Position numbers and translations under genes: made by a program
Notes under the pieces: generated by a model
Databases searched by the model: none
What the model was told of the DNA's origin: nothing
What the model saw: only the letters and a program-made list of their open reading frames with translations
Shown here: positions 49,285 through 58,908 of the stretch, one piece after another
How the letters are laid out: each line of letters opens with the position of its first letter
Position numbering within the stretch: position 1 is the first letter of the stretch
Origin: Nocardioides speluncae
Lineage (GTDB): Bacteria; Actinomycetota; Actinomycetes; Propionibacteriales; Nocardioidaceae
Length of the DNA: 64,000 nt
Direction of reading: 5' to 3'
Assembly: GCF_003121585.1 (NCBI RefSeq)
Contig: NZ_QEOO01000016.1
Span: 62,001 to 126,000, forward strand

Positions 49285-50771
49285 CCGACTCGAACGCCGG
49301 CGACGTACGTCGCATGGACGGCCAGCCCGCGTAGGTGGGCACCGACCGCGGCGCTGTCCCCCACCTCGCCCACCTCGGCCAGCGGGTCGGCGTCGAGCAG
49401 CACCAGGTCGGCGGGGTGGCCGGCAGCGACCGTGCCCCGGCCGTCCGTCGAGGCCGCTAGTGCCTCTGACGCGGTGAGCGCCTGCTCGGGATGCCAGGGG
49501 GCGCGGTCATCGGCGGTGCGGTGACAGGCGGCGGCCATCGCCAGCCACGGGTCGAGCGGCGCCACCGGCGCATCCGACCCGAGCCGCAGCTCGACACCCG
49601 CGTCGACCAGCCAGCGCAGTGGGAAGCAGCGGCCGGTGCGGTCCGGCCAGAGCCGCTCGGTCGCGTCCCGGTCGTCGAGCAGATGCGCGGGCTGGACGCT
49701 CGCCGCGAGGCCGAGCTCGGCCATCTGCCGTACGTCGTCGAGCCGGACCAGCTGAGCGTGCTCGATGGTGCCGCGCGCGCCGGTCTCGGCGTACGCCGTC
49801 AGCGCGGCGGCCGCCGCGGCGTCGCCGATCGCGTGGGTGGCCACGGTGAGCCCGGCCGCGTGGGCGCGGCCGAGGAGGTCGCTGAGCTCGGCTGCGGTGA
49901 GGTTGGGCGCGCCGCTGCCGGCCGAGCCGTCGGCGTACGGCTCGCAGCACCAGGCGGTCTTCGTGTTGAGCGCGCCGTCGGAGATGATCTTGAGCGACCC
50001 CATCGTCGCGCGCGGGTCGCAGCCCGGCAGCGGGTCGCCGGTGCGCAGCCCGGCGGCGAGCACGGCGTCCAGCCCCTCGGCGTACGTCGCCATCCGGACC
50101 CGGACGAGGTTCGCCCCGGCCGCCCAGCGCTCGGCCCACTCGTCGGCGCCACCGCTGAACTCGAAGTCGGTGAGGCCCACGACGCCGCGAGCGGCCGCGG
50201 CCAGCATCGCCCGGCGGTACGCCGATGCCGAGGGCGTCTCCTGCTCGACGAGCTCGGGCAGCCGCCCGTACGCCGCGAACCACTCCGCCTCCGCCACGAC
50301 ACCGTCGCGGTGTGCGAGTCCGAGGCCGGCGAAGGCGGCGGAGTTGAGCCAGGCGTGGTGGCCGTCGCCGCTGATCAGTACGACCGGCGTCGTCGGCGCG
50401 ATCCGGTCGAGGTCACTGGTGGCGGGAGGATGCGGCCAGGCGGTCGACCGGTGTCCCCAGCCCACCACCGGCTCCCCCGGCCGCTCGGCGAGCTGTGCCG
50501 CGACCGTCTTGACGGCTGCCTCGGCCGAGGTCGCGCCGGCCAGATCCAGGCGGGCGCTGGACACCGCCCACTGGCCGAGGTGGACGTGCTGGTCCCAGAG
50601 TCCGGGGATCAGCCAGCGCCCCTCGGCGTCGTACTCTTCGGTACCGCGAGGCCGCGCCAGCGACGGCCCGACCTCGGCCACCCGGCCGCCTTCGATCCGG
50701 ACGTCGACGGGCTGGTCCGGCACCGCCGTACAGATCGGAACCGGGCGGGTCCGGCGCAGCAGGAGACTCAC
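49281..50771 (-). CDS. Amidohydrolase (YtcJ-like)
   Basis: 496 residues. Metal-binding HVH motif in GLWDQHVHLGQW, then KIISDGALNTKTAW, VATHAIGDAAAAAALTAYAE, GTIEHAQLV and LRLGSDAPVAPLDPW, in the order of the YtcJ/imidazolonepropionase-like amidohydrolase_3 family. Cytoplasmic, no signal peptide; the substrate is likely a cyclic amide, hydantoin or formamide. The stop codons of this gene and the convergent kinase share the palindrome CTAG. Confidence 0.92.
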   Translation of the reverse strand: MSLLLRRTRPVPICTAVPDQPVDVRIEGGRVAEVGPSLARPRGTEEYDAEGRWLIPGLWDQHVHLGQWAVSSARLDLAGATSAEAAVKTVAAQLAERPGEPVVGWGHRSTAWPHPPATSDLDRIAPTTPVVLISGDGHHAWLNSAAFAGLGLAHRDGVVAEAEWFAAYGRLPELVEQETPSASAYRRAMLAAAARGVVGLTDFEFSGGADEWAERWAAGANLVRVRMATYAEGLDAVLAAGLRTGDPLPGCDPRATMGSLKIISDGALNTKTAWCCEPYADGSAGSGAPNLTAAELSDLLGRAHAAGLTVATHAIGDAAAAAALTAYAETGARGTIEHAQLVRLDDVRQMAELGLAASVQPAHLLDDRDATERLWPDRTGRCFPLRWLVDAGVELRLGSDAPVAPLDPWLAMAAACHRTADDRAPWHPEQALTASEALAASTDGRGTVAAGHPADLVLLDADPLAEVGEVGDSAAVGAHLRGLAVHATYVAGVRVG

Positions 50772-50805
50772 GCGGGCAAGAGTAGAACCGGCCCGGTAGG
50801 GACCG

Positions 50806-51414
50806 TCACGAGAGCCGGCGACGGGCGAGGTTCTCCTGGGCCATCCGGCGCAGCGCGACCATCACCGGCTCGGTCAGCAGGGTGCCGATCACCGCGAAGG
50901 CGGCGGCGCCGTCACGGGTCCGGTCGCCCATGCTGTCGAGGTCGGCCTTCGCGATCGCGGCGGTGGCGTCGACGTACGTGGCGAGCGTCTTGTCGGAGAT
51001 GGGCTGACCGGCCGCGTCCATCGCATCGAGCGCCGACGCGAGCGCCTCCCCGTGCCGGCCATCCGGGTCCACCCGCCAGCGTGCGCCCGTCACCAGCCGG
51101 GCGACCCGGGTCCGGGACACCTCGCTCGGCGGGCTCGCCGGCTCCGGCGACAGCTCGGTGTGCGCCATGCCGATGGCGGCATCGAGAGTCGGCTCCTCGT
51201 CCATCGCGGCGAGCACCTGCCGCACCCGCTCCAGGCTCATCCCCGCGATGTGGACCAGTGCCCGGATCAGCCGCAGCCGGCGCACGTGCTCCTCGCCGTA
51301 CCGCGCCCGGGTGGCGCCCGTCGCCTCGCCGGGCGGGAGCAGGCCCTCGCGCAGATAGAACTTGATCGTGGGTACGGCGACCCCACTGCGCTCGGAGAGC
51401 TCGGACATCCACAT
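50806..51414 (-). CDS. MerR-family transcriptional regulator
   Basis: 202 residues from ATG 51414, giving the typical start spacing before SELSERSGVAVPTIKFYLRE; ATG 51423 and 51408 are alternatives. N-terminal winged HTH of the MerR family (GLLPPGEATGATRARYGEEH, VRRLRLIRALVHIAGMSLER) and a C-terminal helical effector domain (SDKTLATYVDATAAIAKADL) without the metal-binding Cys residues. It diverges from the small membrane protein at 51496 across the TTGGATA repeats. Confidence 0.9.
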   Translation of the reverse strand: MWMSELSERSGVAVPTIKFYLREGLLPPGEATGATRARYGEEHVRRLRLIRALVHIAGMSLERVRQVLAAMDEEPTLDAAIGMAHTELSPEPASPPSEVSRTRVARLVTGARWRVDPDGRHGEALASALDAMDAAGQPISDKTLATYVDATAAIAKADLDSMGDRTRDGAAAFAVIGTLLTEPVMVALRRMAQENLARRRLS

Positions 51415-51430
51415 GGGAATCATGTTGACA

Positions 51431-51461
51431 TTGGATACTGTTCTATCCAACAGTTTGGATA
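51431..51461. promoter_or_regulatory. TTGGATA repeats between merR-like and membrane-protein genes
   Basis: TTGGATA (51431-51437), TATCCAA (51444-51450) and TTGGATA (51455-51461) form an inverted repeat with a 6-nt spacer plus a third direct half-site. This is the natural operator for the adjacent MerR protein. Confidence 0.7.
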
Positions 51462-51495
51462 GTCAGATATCTAAAAGTGTTGGAGGGGCGAGCTC

Positions 51496-51897
51496 ATGTC
51501 GGATGAGTCACGGATCCTGGCCGGGATCCTGTTGTTGTCACTGGTGACGGTGGAGACCGGCGGGCTCTACCTGCTGAAGGTCGTGCGCGGCAAGGCGGAG
51601 GTGACGCCGTTCCAGGAGAAGTTCGCTCGGGCCGGCCACGCGCACGCCGCCGTCCTGCTGCTCCTAGCGCTGATCTGCCAGGTGTACGCCGACGCGACGT
51701 CGCAAACCGGCGTACTCGACTGGCTGTCGCGGTCGGGGGTCGCGGTGGCGGCACTGCTGATGCCGGGCGGCTTCTTCTTCTCCTCGATGGGCGCCGGCCG
51801 CACCCAGCCGAACAAGCTGATCTGGATGGTCTTCGCCGGCGCCGTGCTGCTCGCGGTCGGCCTGACCAGCCTCGGCATCGGCCTGCTGGTCGCCTGA
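51496..51897 (+). CDS. Four-TM small membrane protein
   Basis: 133 residues; ATG 51496 has GGAGGGG about 8 bp upstream. Four hydrophobic segments near 7-28, 46-66, 78-98 and 108-131 (ILAGILLLSLVTVETGGLYL, AAVLLLLALICQVYADATSQ, SGVAVAALLMPGGFFFSSMG, IWMVFAGAVLLAVGLTSLGI). It is not recognised as a named transporter. Expression is probably controlled by the divergent MerR regulator. The stop is followed by a large nested hairpin. Confidence 0.82.
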   Translation: MSDESRILAGILLLSLVTVETGGLYLLKVVRGKAEVTPFQEKFARAGHAHAAVLLLLALICQVYADATSQTGVLDWLSRSGVAVAALLMPGGFFFSSMGAGRTQPNKLIWMVFAGAVLLAVGLTSLGIGLLVA

Positions 51898-51916
51898 GGG
51901 GCGGCGGCGTCGGTCG

Positions 51917-51990
51917 CGGGTAACGGTCCGCAAATGTTGCTTCCCACCCCGTGGAAGGGGTGGGAAGCAACATGAGGCAACCGTTACCCG
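51917..51990. terminator. Nested bidirectional terminator hairpin
   Basis: Outer arms CGGGTAACGGT (51917-51927) and ACCGTTACCCG (51980-51990) enclose a 17-bp perfect inner stem ATGTTGCTTCCCACCCC (51934-51950) / GGGGTGGGAAGCAACAT (51957-51973) with a 6-nt loop. It lies between the convergent membrane-protein and DHA2 exporter genes. Confidence 0.85.
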
Positions 51991-52010
51991 ACGCGACCCG
52001 GCCGATCAGC

Positions 52011-53492
52011 TCAGGCGAGCGAGAGGTCCTTCTCGCCGGTCGGGTCGACGTCGCCGTCGCCGTCCGCAGGGCCACCGTGGGCGTCCATGCCCGGCATCGG
52101 CTGTGGCCGGAGCAGCGCGCCGCCAATGATCGCCGCGGCTGCCGCGACCACCGCACCGGCGGCGAAGGCGATCTGGAAGCCGCCGTTGATGGCCTCGATC
52201 TGCGCGGTGCCGTCGGCGATCAGCGAGTCGGTGCGCCAGGTCGACAGGCTCACGAAGACGGCCAGGCCGAGCGCGCCGCCCATCATGAACGAGGTGTTCA
52301 CGACGCCGGAGGCGAGGCCGGACTCGTGCGGCTCGACGTCGCCCATCGCGGCCAGCAGCACCGGGTTGAAGGCGATGCCGGCGCCGATGCCGAGCAGGAT
52401 CATCGAGGGCAGCACGTCGATCCAGTAGTTGCCGTTGACAGGTGCCCGGGCGAACAGCGCCAGGCTGGCCGCCGCGAGCATCAGGCCAGTCGCGAGCGGG
52501 GCCCGGATGCCGAACTTCATGACCAGCTTGTCGGACAGCCGCAGCGAGCAGTAAGCCATCACGAGGCTGGTCGGCAGGAACGCCAGCCCGATCTGCAGGG
52601 CGTCGTACCGCAGCACCTGCTCGAGGTAGAGCGCCGACAGGAAGAACCAGGCGAACATCGCGCCGGCCCACAGCACGCCCACGACCTGCGACACCGACAC
52701 GTTGCGGAGCTTGAACAGCCGCAGTGGCATCAGCGGGTCCTTAGCGGTGGCCTCGCGAGCGATGAACGCGGCGAAGAGAACGGCGGCACCGGCCAGCGGG
52801 CCGAGGGTGCGGAAGGAGCTCCAGCCGGCCTCGTTGCCGCCGACCACGGCGTACACCGCGATCATCAGGGCGCTGGTCACCAGGATCGCGCCGGGCACGT
52901 CGAGGCGCTGACCGGCAGCGGCCTCGCCGTCGGCGGGCAGGATCCGGCGGGCCAGGACCCACACGCCGATCCCGATCGGGACGTTGACCAAGAAGATCCA
53001 GTTCCAGGTGAACAGGCCGGTCAGCACGCCGCCGAGCAGTACGCCGACCGCGCCGCCACCGGACATCACGAAGCCGAACACGCCCATCGCCTTGGCCCGC
53101 TCACCCGGCTCTTCGAAGAGCCCGATGATCAGGGACAGCGCGACCGCACTCACTGCGGCGCCACCGAGGCCCTGGATCGCGCGGCCGATCACTAGCCACT
53201 CAGCGGACGGCGCCAGCCCGCACGCGACACTCGCGACGGTGAAGGAGACCACGCCCCAGAGGAAAACCCGCTTGTTGCCGAGCAGGTCACCGAGCCGGCC
53301 CGACAGCAACAGGAAGCCGCCGAAGGTCAGCAGGTACGCGTTCACCACCCAGGCCAGCGCGGACGGCGAGAACCCGAGGTCCTCCTTGATGCTGGGCAGC
53401 GCAACGTTGACGATGCTTGAGTCCAGCACGATCATCAGGTCACCGAGGCACAGCACGTACAGCGCCAGCCAGCGGTTCTTGAGGTCAGCCAC
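52011..53492 (-). CDS. DHA2-family MFS multidrug efflux permease (EmrB/QacA-type)
   Basis: 493 residues from GTG 53492 (VADLKNRWLALYVLCLGDLM), with an AGGAGA ribosome binding site about 9 bp upstream. About 14 membrane segments. Motif A region LLSGRLGDLLGNKRVFLWGV, the DHA2 first-helix signature LDSSIVNVALPSIKEDLGFS, and the motif C-like GALLSAVAL... stretch (GLGGAAVSAVALSLI) place it in the drug:H+ antiporter family. The substrate is unknown. No regulator of its own is adjacent. Confidence 0.93.
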   Translation of the reverse strand: MADLKNRWLALYVLCLGDLMIVLDSSIVNVALPSIKEDLGFSPSALAWVVNAYLLTFGGFLLLSGRLGDLLGNKRVFLWGVVSFTVASVACGLAPSAEWLVIGRAIQGLGGAAVSAVALSLIIGLFEEPGERAKAMGVFGFVMSGGGAVGVLLGGVLTGLFTWNWIFLVNVPIGIGVWVLARRILPADGEAAAGQRLDVPGAILVTSALMIAVYAVVGGNEAGWSSFRTLGPLAGAAVLFAAFIAREATAKDPLMPLRLFKLRNVSVSQVVGVLWAGAMFAWFFLSALYLEQVLRYDALQIGLAFLPTSLVMAYCSLRLSDKLVMKFGIRAPLATGLMLAAASLALFARAPVNGNYWIDVLPSMILLGIGAGIAFNPVLLAAMGDVEPHESGLASGVVNTSFMMGGALGLAVFVSLSTWRTDSLIADGTAQIEAINGGFQIAFAAGAVVAAAAAIIGGALLRPQPMPGMDAHGGPADGDGDVDPTGEKDLSLA

Positions 53493-53649
53493 GGGTCTTC
53501 TCCTGGTCGGTCGTCGGGGTGGTCTCTCACCCAGGCGACGAACGGGTGATGCCGAATACGACAGTTCCAGCAGAAGAAACTCATCGGCCCGACCGATCGT
53601 GCTGGATGAGCGGCACCATGGCCACCGGTTTTTGACCGTGGCGAGCCCG

Positions 53650-53699
53650 AGTCGAGTGCCGGGGCGCCGCTGGCGACCCGACGCCCCCGGCACTCGACT
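53650..53699. terminator. Hairpin downstream of the Ig-like-repeat gene
   Basis: AGTCGAGTGCCGGGG (53650-53664) pairs perfectly with CCCCGGCACTCGACT (53685-53699), followed on the left by the exporter's upstream region. It lies seven bases beyond the stop at 53707. Confidence 0.75.
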
Positions 53700-53706
53700 G
53701 AGATGA

Positions 53707-56221
53707 CTAGCGGGTGAAGCGGAGCGTGACCCACTGGCCGTTGGCGGCGACGTTCATCGAGTCGGTACGCGACTCGAAGCGGAGCCGGAAACGAACGCCG
53801 GGCTGGGGGGTGATCTTCAGCCGCCACGCAGCCTGCGAGTGGCTGGTGAGCCTGACGCAGGTCGAGGTTCGGAACGGCTTCCAGATGCCGTCAACGATCG
53901 TCTCAACCCGGGCGTAGACGCAGCGGCCTGCCCGGTTGGGGCCGACCGTCGCGCGCAGGACCGGGTCGGTGGTGGTCCGGACCAGGCTGAGCGAGCCCTC
54001 CGTGCCGTAGGCACCGGCCAGCGTCGTGGTGAGCTTCGGCTTGACGAGAATCTGCCTGGTGCTCGAGCCGGGACGCCAGTACGCCGTCTCCGACGTGCTC
54101 GCGGTGATCGTCGCGTTGCGGACGGCCTTGCGGGTGAAGGTGAACGTCTTGCTGGACGGGTTCGCACCGGCGGTGGAGACCTTCTGAGGCGACGATCCGG
54201 CCGCGGTCCACAGCACCCGGAACGAGGCGGCGCTGATGCGCTCCGAGGCCGTCACGGTGACTGCCGAGAGATCGCCGTAGGTGTAGATGCGCTTGTCGGT
54301 CGTGATCGGCAGCGGCGGAGTGCCCTTCCAGAGCCGCTCGACCGAGCCGCCGTTGTGCGTGGCGGTGCCGACGTAGGTCAACTGGTAACGGACCGGCCAG
54401 CGGCGGCTCTCCGAGTGCTTGAAGGTGTAGCGGCCGGCAGCGTCGGTCGTGGCGCCGGTGAGTCGTTGGACCGCGCCGCCCTGTCCTTGCTGCCGCGAAA
54501 TCTGGATCTTCGCGCCCGCGACCGGCGCGCCGGCGGCGGTCTTGAGCGTGCCTGTGAACGTGGTCGGTGCCGCGGATGCCGGCAGCCGGTCGGGGCCGGT
54601 GAAGGTCAGGTCGACGTCGTACTTGGCCACCTGCACGCGCTGAGTGCCGGAAGCCGGCTTGGTGTCGGCTGCCGTGTACGACACCCGGATGTCGTGCCAT
54701 CCCGGCGCCGCGTTCGGTACGGCGACAGAGAAGAAGCCGTTGGCGTCGGTGGTGACCTTTCCGAGCGACACGAATACCGGCGCGCGCTCACTACGGTGCT
54801 GAGCCGCAAGGTCGGCGTTCGCCAGCGGCGATCCCGAACGCTTCAGGACGCCGGTCACCAACACCGTCCCGCCCGCGGGAACGCCGGCTGCCGGGTCGAA
54901 CGTCAACGTGCTGTCATACTGGTGCGCTTGAACCCGCTGGGTGGCGCTCACGGGGTCATGGTTGGCGTCGCCGGAGTAGGACACCTTGATGTCGTGCCAG
55001 CCGGCGACCGAGTTCGGTGCCGTCACTGAGAAGCGGCCCTCCGAGTCGGTCACCACCTTGCCGATGGCGACGAAGGAGGGGCTGCTCTCACTGCGGTGCT
55101 CTGCGGCCAGCTCGGTGCCGGCGAGCGGCGCGCCGTTGCGGGTCAGCAGGCCCGAGACCACGATCGGCTGGCCCGCGACCACGTCGGCCGCCGCGCTCAG
55201 CGTCAGCGCGACGACCGCCTTGGTCGACTGGACCCGCTGGGTGCCGGTGAGCGGCCGGTGGCGGTCGTCGCCGGCGTAAGCGAACTGGACGTCGTGCCAG
55301 CCGGCGCTCGAGTCGGACACGGTGAGGGTGAAGCGGCCCGCGGCATCGGTCGTCACGTCGCCGAGCGAGACGAAGTCAGGCTTGCTCTCGCTGCGGTGCT
55401 GGGCGGCGAGCTTGGCGCCGGAGACCGGTGAGCCGGAGGCGGTGAGGACACCGGAGACAACGATCGGGTCGCCTGCGACTACATCGCCGACCGGGTCGAA
55501 GGTCAGCGCCACGGCGTGCTTGGCGCGGCCCCGCAGGGTCGCGCTGCCGGGCTCGGTGACGCGGTCACCGGCGAAGGCCACGCGAACGTCGTGCCAGCCG
55601 GCGGTCGCGGCGGGAACGGTGACCTTGAAGGCTCCGCTCGCGTCGGTCGTGACCTCACCGAGGCTGGCATAGTCGGGGTCTGCCTCGCTGCTGTGCGCAG
55701 CAGTGAGCTTCGCCCCACCGAGCGGCGCGCCGCCACTCCTTGCCACACCGGACACGACCAGCGGCTCCCCCGCGATCACCTCAGGCGCGGTGTCGAAGGT
55801 GACCGCAAAGGCGTTGCCCGTGACGTAGGTGGTCGCGCTGCCCTCGGCCGCGCCGATCTGGTTGTCGCCTGGGTACCTGACGACGTACACGTGGTTGCCC
55901 CGCGCGGCGGCGAGGTCGGAGAACGTGAACGTTCCGTCCTGGCCCGTGGTGAGCGAAGCAAGCTCGACCTTGCCGTCCGGGCCGGTCCGGCTGACGTCGA
56001 GCTTCTTGCGGGCGAATGGCTGGCCACCGAGGGTGGCCGTGCCGCTGATGGCGGCCGCGGACGAGAGCGTCGGCTGGTTCCCGATCTCGACGGTGATGAC
56101 CGGCGCCTCGAGCGCAGCCGCCTCCCTTGGATCCGGAGCGGCCATGACCTGGCTTGGTGGGAACAGTGCCGCGAGGACGGCGGCAACGAGTAGGGCACAG
56201 GCGCGTTTCAACGAAACCCCC
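53707..56221 (-). CDS. Large secreted protein with tandem Ig-like repeats
   Basis: About 837 residues; the likely start is TTG 56221 (LKRACALLVAAVLAALFPPS) with GGGGG upstream; TTG 56250 is an alternative. A Sec signal ends VMAAPDP. A first beta-sandwich is followed by four strongly similar repeats of about 90 residues with V-A-G-x-P-I-V-V-S-G-x-L, AQHRSE or AEHRSE, VTTDAAGRF and AGWHDI(K/R)VSY, then one divergent copy. The C-terminal part has RIYTYGD and TCVRLTSHSQAAWRLKITPQ. The repeats resemble bacterial Ig-like or filamin-type domains used as extracellular spacers. No LPXTG anchor. Confidence 0.85.
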
Positions 56222-56282
56222 GTTAGTTGTGGTGGACAAGCGATGCACAACCTCTATCAGCCCCCACGGACAGTTCACCGGT

Positions 56283-57078
56283 CTAGACCGGTGCATGTTC
56301 GCCGGGCCGTCCCGATCTGGGGTCGGTGATCTGGGGTCCGCCGCCACCCGGGCAACCACGTTCACGGTCCGGCTGCCCCGCACCTGAATCTCGGCGTACT
56401 GTTTCGCCAACAAAATTCAGGGGGTGGTCATGTCGACCGAAGTAGATCGCCATCAGCGGGTTGACGATGCTCGGTCGGCCAGGCGTACACAGCTCGGCAT
56501 ACGACACCGCATCTAGGTGGGCCGCCGCCTCTGGCGAACAAGCAGGGATGCTGAACGCTCCCAGGTAGTGGCCGTCCCGATCGAGCGCCGCGAGATTCTC
56601 GAGGACGTCGACATGGCTGACGCCGTGGTACGCGTCGATACCGAAGCCAAGGGCGACAACCAGCCGCTCGGGGACCTCGACGCCCAAAACGGCGCTCAGG
56701 CTGCTCATGTCTTCCTCCGGCGTGCCCAGCCCCGCGTCGGCGCGCGCATGAAGATGTCGGTGCCGCCGTCCGCCAGCACGATCGCATCGATGTCCAGCGC
56801 AGCGACGAGAGCGGCGTACGCCGCACGCAGCGGCCGCGGACCAACGCGCGCGAGCGCGTAGACCGTCGGGACCAGGTCCCGCGACGTTAGCCAACGGGCG
56901 AGGGTCCGCTCGGGAAGTAGGCCGCGGGTCCGGCGGTATCCGGACCGACCACGGCGACATCAGGAGCCAGCCACTCCTCGCAATCGCTCAAGTCGGCGAA
57001 CGAGAGGTTCGCCAGGTGAACCTCCTTGCCCTCGCTCGCGAGCGCGAAGGCCAGCGGCAGCCCGGCGTACACGTCGGC
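56283..57078 (-). pseudogene. DUF1152 family remnant, truncated and frameshifted
   Basis: Piece 1 (57078 leftward) reads DVYAGLPLAFALASEGKEVH and LANLSFADLSD, preceded by an in-frame stop at 57082-57084, so the N-terminal GGGGD part is missing. The frame changes near 56905-56915 to ERTLARWLTSRDLVPTVYAL and DIDAIVLADGGTDIFM, and again near 56735-56750 to ADAGLGTPEEDMSSLSAVLG and LVVALGFGIDAYHGVSHVDV. Together they follow the DUF1152 fold. Two frameshifts plus loss of the start make a functional product unlikely; function of the intact family is unknown. Confidence 0.75.
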
Positions 57079-57138
57079 AGACTAGCCCTGCGGACCGTGC
57101 AGGCGTTCGTGTACGGCCCACCACCCGAACCGGCCTAA

Positions 57139-57177
57139 CGACCACGACACGCCGGGTTTGCCGGCGTGTCGTGGTCG
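57139..57177 (-). terminator. Terminator of paaN
   Basis: 17-bp perfect stem CGACCACGACACGCCGG / CCGGCGTGTCGTGGTCG (57139-57155, 57161-57177) with a 5-nt loop, 26 bp beyond the paaN stop. Confidence 0.82.
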
Positions 57178-57203
57178 TGGTGCCGGTCGGGCGGCACCAA
57201 CTG

Positions 57204-58877
57204 TCAGATGTGGCGGCGGGACTGGACGAAGCGGAAGCGGGAGGCGACGTAGGCGCCGTCTGTGTACGACGCGGTGGCGGCGGGGTTGGCGCCGGTGCCG
57301 TGGAAGTCGGAGTACGCCGCGGACTGGTTGACGAAGACGCCGCCGAGCAGGTTCTCCGACAGCGCCACGCCGGCGTCGAGCGCGGCGTCCCGCATCTGGT
57401 CGATGACCTCCGGCAAGGTGGAGTAGACGGCGGCGGTCATCGCGCCGTGGGCCTGGACCGTCTCCCGGAAGCGGGCGATGGACTCGTCGGTGCCGCCGGT
57501 CGAGATCAGGTAGGCGACCGGGCCGAAGCACTCGGCCTCGTAGACCTCGGCGTCGGCCACGCCGAGCCCGATGATCGTGGGCGTGCGGACCGTGGCGTCG
57601 GCGTACGCCGGGTGGGTGACGTCGCGGGAGGCCACCAGCACCTCGCCCGAGGACGGCGCCGCCGCGAGCCGCTCGGTCACGCCGGCGTTGACGACCGCGC
57701 CGAGAAGCTCGACCGCACGAGCGTCGTCGCCCAGCAACTTCTCGAGCACCGCGCCGATCCCGGCGGCCACCTCGGCCGGCGTCTTGACGCCGTCGTCGGT
57801 CTGGATGCCGGCGGCGGGGACGAAGACGTTCTGTGGGGCGGTGCACATCTGGCCGGTGTACAGCGAGAACGAGAAGGCCAGGTTCTGGCAGAGCGCCCGG
57901 AAGTTGTCGGTCGAGTCGAGGACGACGGTGTTGACGCCGGCCTTCTCGGTGAACACCACGGCCTGCCGCGCGTTCTCCTCCAGCCAGTCGCCGAACGCGT
58001 TGCCGCCGGTGAAGTCGATCAGCTTCACCTCCGGCCGGACCGCGAGCGTCGCCGCGAGCTTGTCGGCCGGGTCCTCGGCAGCGAGTGTGACGAGGTCAGC
58101 GGAGAAGCCGGCCTCGGCCAGGACCTCCTGCGCGACCTGGACGGTGATCGCGAGCGGGAGCACGGCGCCCGGGTGCGGCTTGACGACCACGGCGTTGCCG
58201 GTGACCAGCGAGGCGAACAGGCCGGGCCAGGAGTTCCAGGTCGGGAACGTGTTGCAGCCGACCACCAGGGCGACACCACGCGGCACGGCCGTGAACGTCT
58301 TCTCCATCCGCAGCGGCTCGCCCTTGGCGGGCTTCTCCCAGACCGCCGTCCGCGGCACCCGCGACATCTCGACGTGGGCGTAGGCGATCGCCTCCAGCGC
58401 CCGGTCCAGCGCGTGCGCCCCGCCGGCCTGGAAGGCCATCACGAAGGCCTGGCCGCTGGTGTGCTGGACCGCGTTGGCGAGCTCGAAGACCCGCTGGTGC
58501 AGCCGCTCCAGGATCTCGATGCAGACCCCGACCCGGGCCTGCGGACCGGCGTCGCGCCAGGCCTTCATGCCGGACCGCGCGGCGGTCAGCAGCGCGTCGA
58601 CATCGGTGACGCGCGGGTACCTGATACCCAGGTCGAAGCCGAACGGCGACCGCTCGGTCGCGACGGTGCCGTCGGCGCCGGGCGTGGTCAGCGGGAAGTC
58701 CTTGCCCTGCCAGGCATCGAAGGCGGCCTTGCCCTCGGCGGCGGCGGACTCGCCGTACACCCGGGGCGAGGGGGACTCGTTGTACGCCGAGTAGAACTCG
58801 CGGCTCGCTGCGGCCGCGACCGCGGCCTCCAGGCGTTCGCGGTGCTTGTCGAACAGAACCTCGCCGGCCTCGGTCAT
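57204..58877 (-). CDS. paaN: Phenylacetic-acid-degradation protein PaaN (aldehyde-dehydrogenase superfamily)
   Basis: 557 residues from ATG 58877 with GGGAGA upstream; open frame upstream is not used. Aldehyde-dehydrogenase blocks are diverged but present: FTAVPRGVALVVGCNTFPTW, VVKPHPGAVLPL, VKLIDFTGGNAFGDWLEENA, catalytic-Cys region YTGQMCTAPQNVFV, and AECFGPVAYLISTGG. Length and the N-terminal SREFYSAYNESPSPRVYGES match the actinobacterial PaaN type. Its usual role is oxidation of the ring-opened intermediate of phenylacetyl-CoA breakdown. Other paa genes are absent from this window, so the gene is isolated. Confidence 0.85.
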   Translation of the reverse strand: MTEAGEVLFDKHRERLEAAVAAAASREFYSAYNESPSPRVYGESAAAEGKAAFDAWQGKDFPLTTPGADGTVATERSPFGFDLGIRYPRVTDVDALLTAARSGMKAWRDAGPQARVGVCIEILERLHQRVFELANAVQHTSGQAFVMAFQAGGAHALDRALEAIAYAHVEMSRVPRTAVWEKPAKGEPLRMEKTFTAVPRGVALVVGCNTFPTWNSWPGLFASLVTGNAVVVKPHPGAVLPLAITVQVAQEVLAEAGFSADLVTLAAEDPADKLAATLAVRPEVKLIDFTGGNAFGDWLEENARQAVVFTEKAGVNTVVLDSTDNFRALCQNLAFSFSLYTGQMCTAPQNVFVPAAGIQTDDGVKTPAEVAAGIGAVLEKLLGDDARAVELLGAVVNAGVTERLAAAPSSGEVLVASRDVTHPAYADATVRTPTIIGLGVADAEVYEAECFGPVAYLISTGGTDESIARFRETVQAHGAMTAAVYSTLPEVIDQMRDAALDAGVALSENLLGGVFVNQSAAYSDFHGTGANPAATASYTDGAYVASRFRFVQSRRHI

Positions 58878-58908
58878 CGCAGTCGTCTCCCAATAGGTCA
58901 GTGCAGTG

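Noticed and set aside
49491..51365. 624-codon plus-strand frame opposite the amidohydrolase and MerR genes
   Set aside because: Arg/Gly/Pro-rich shadow frame; the reverse strand holds complete families.
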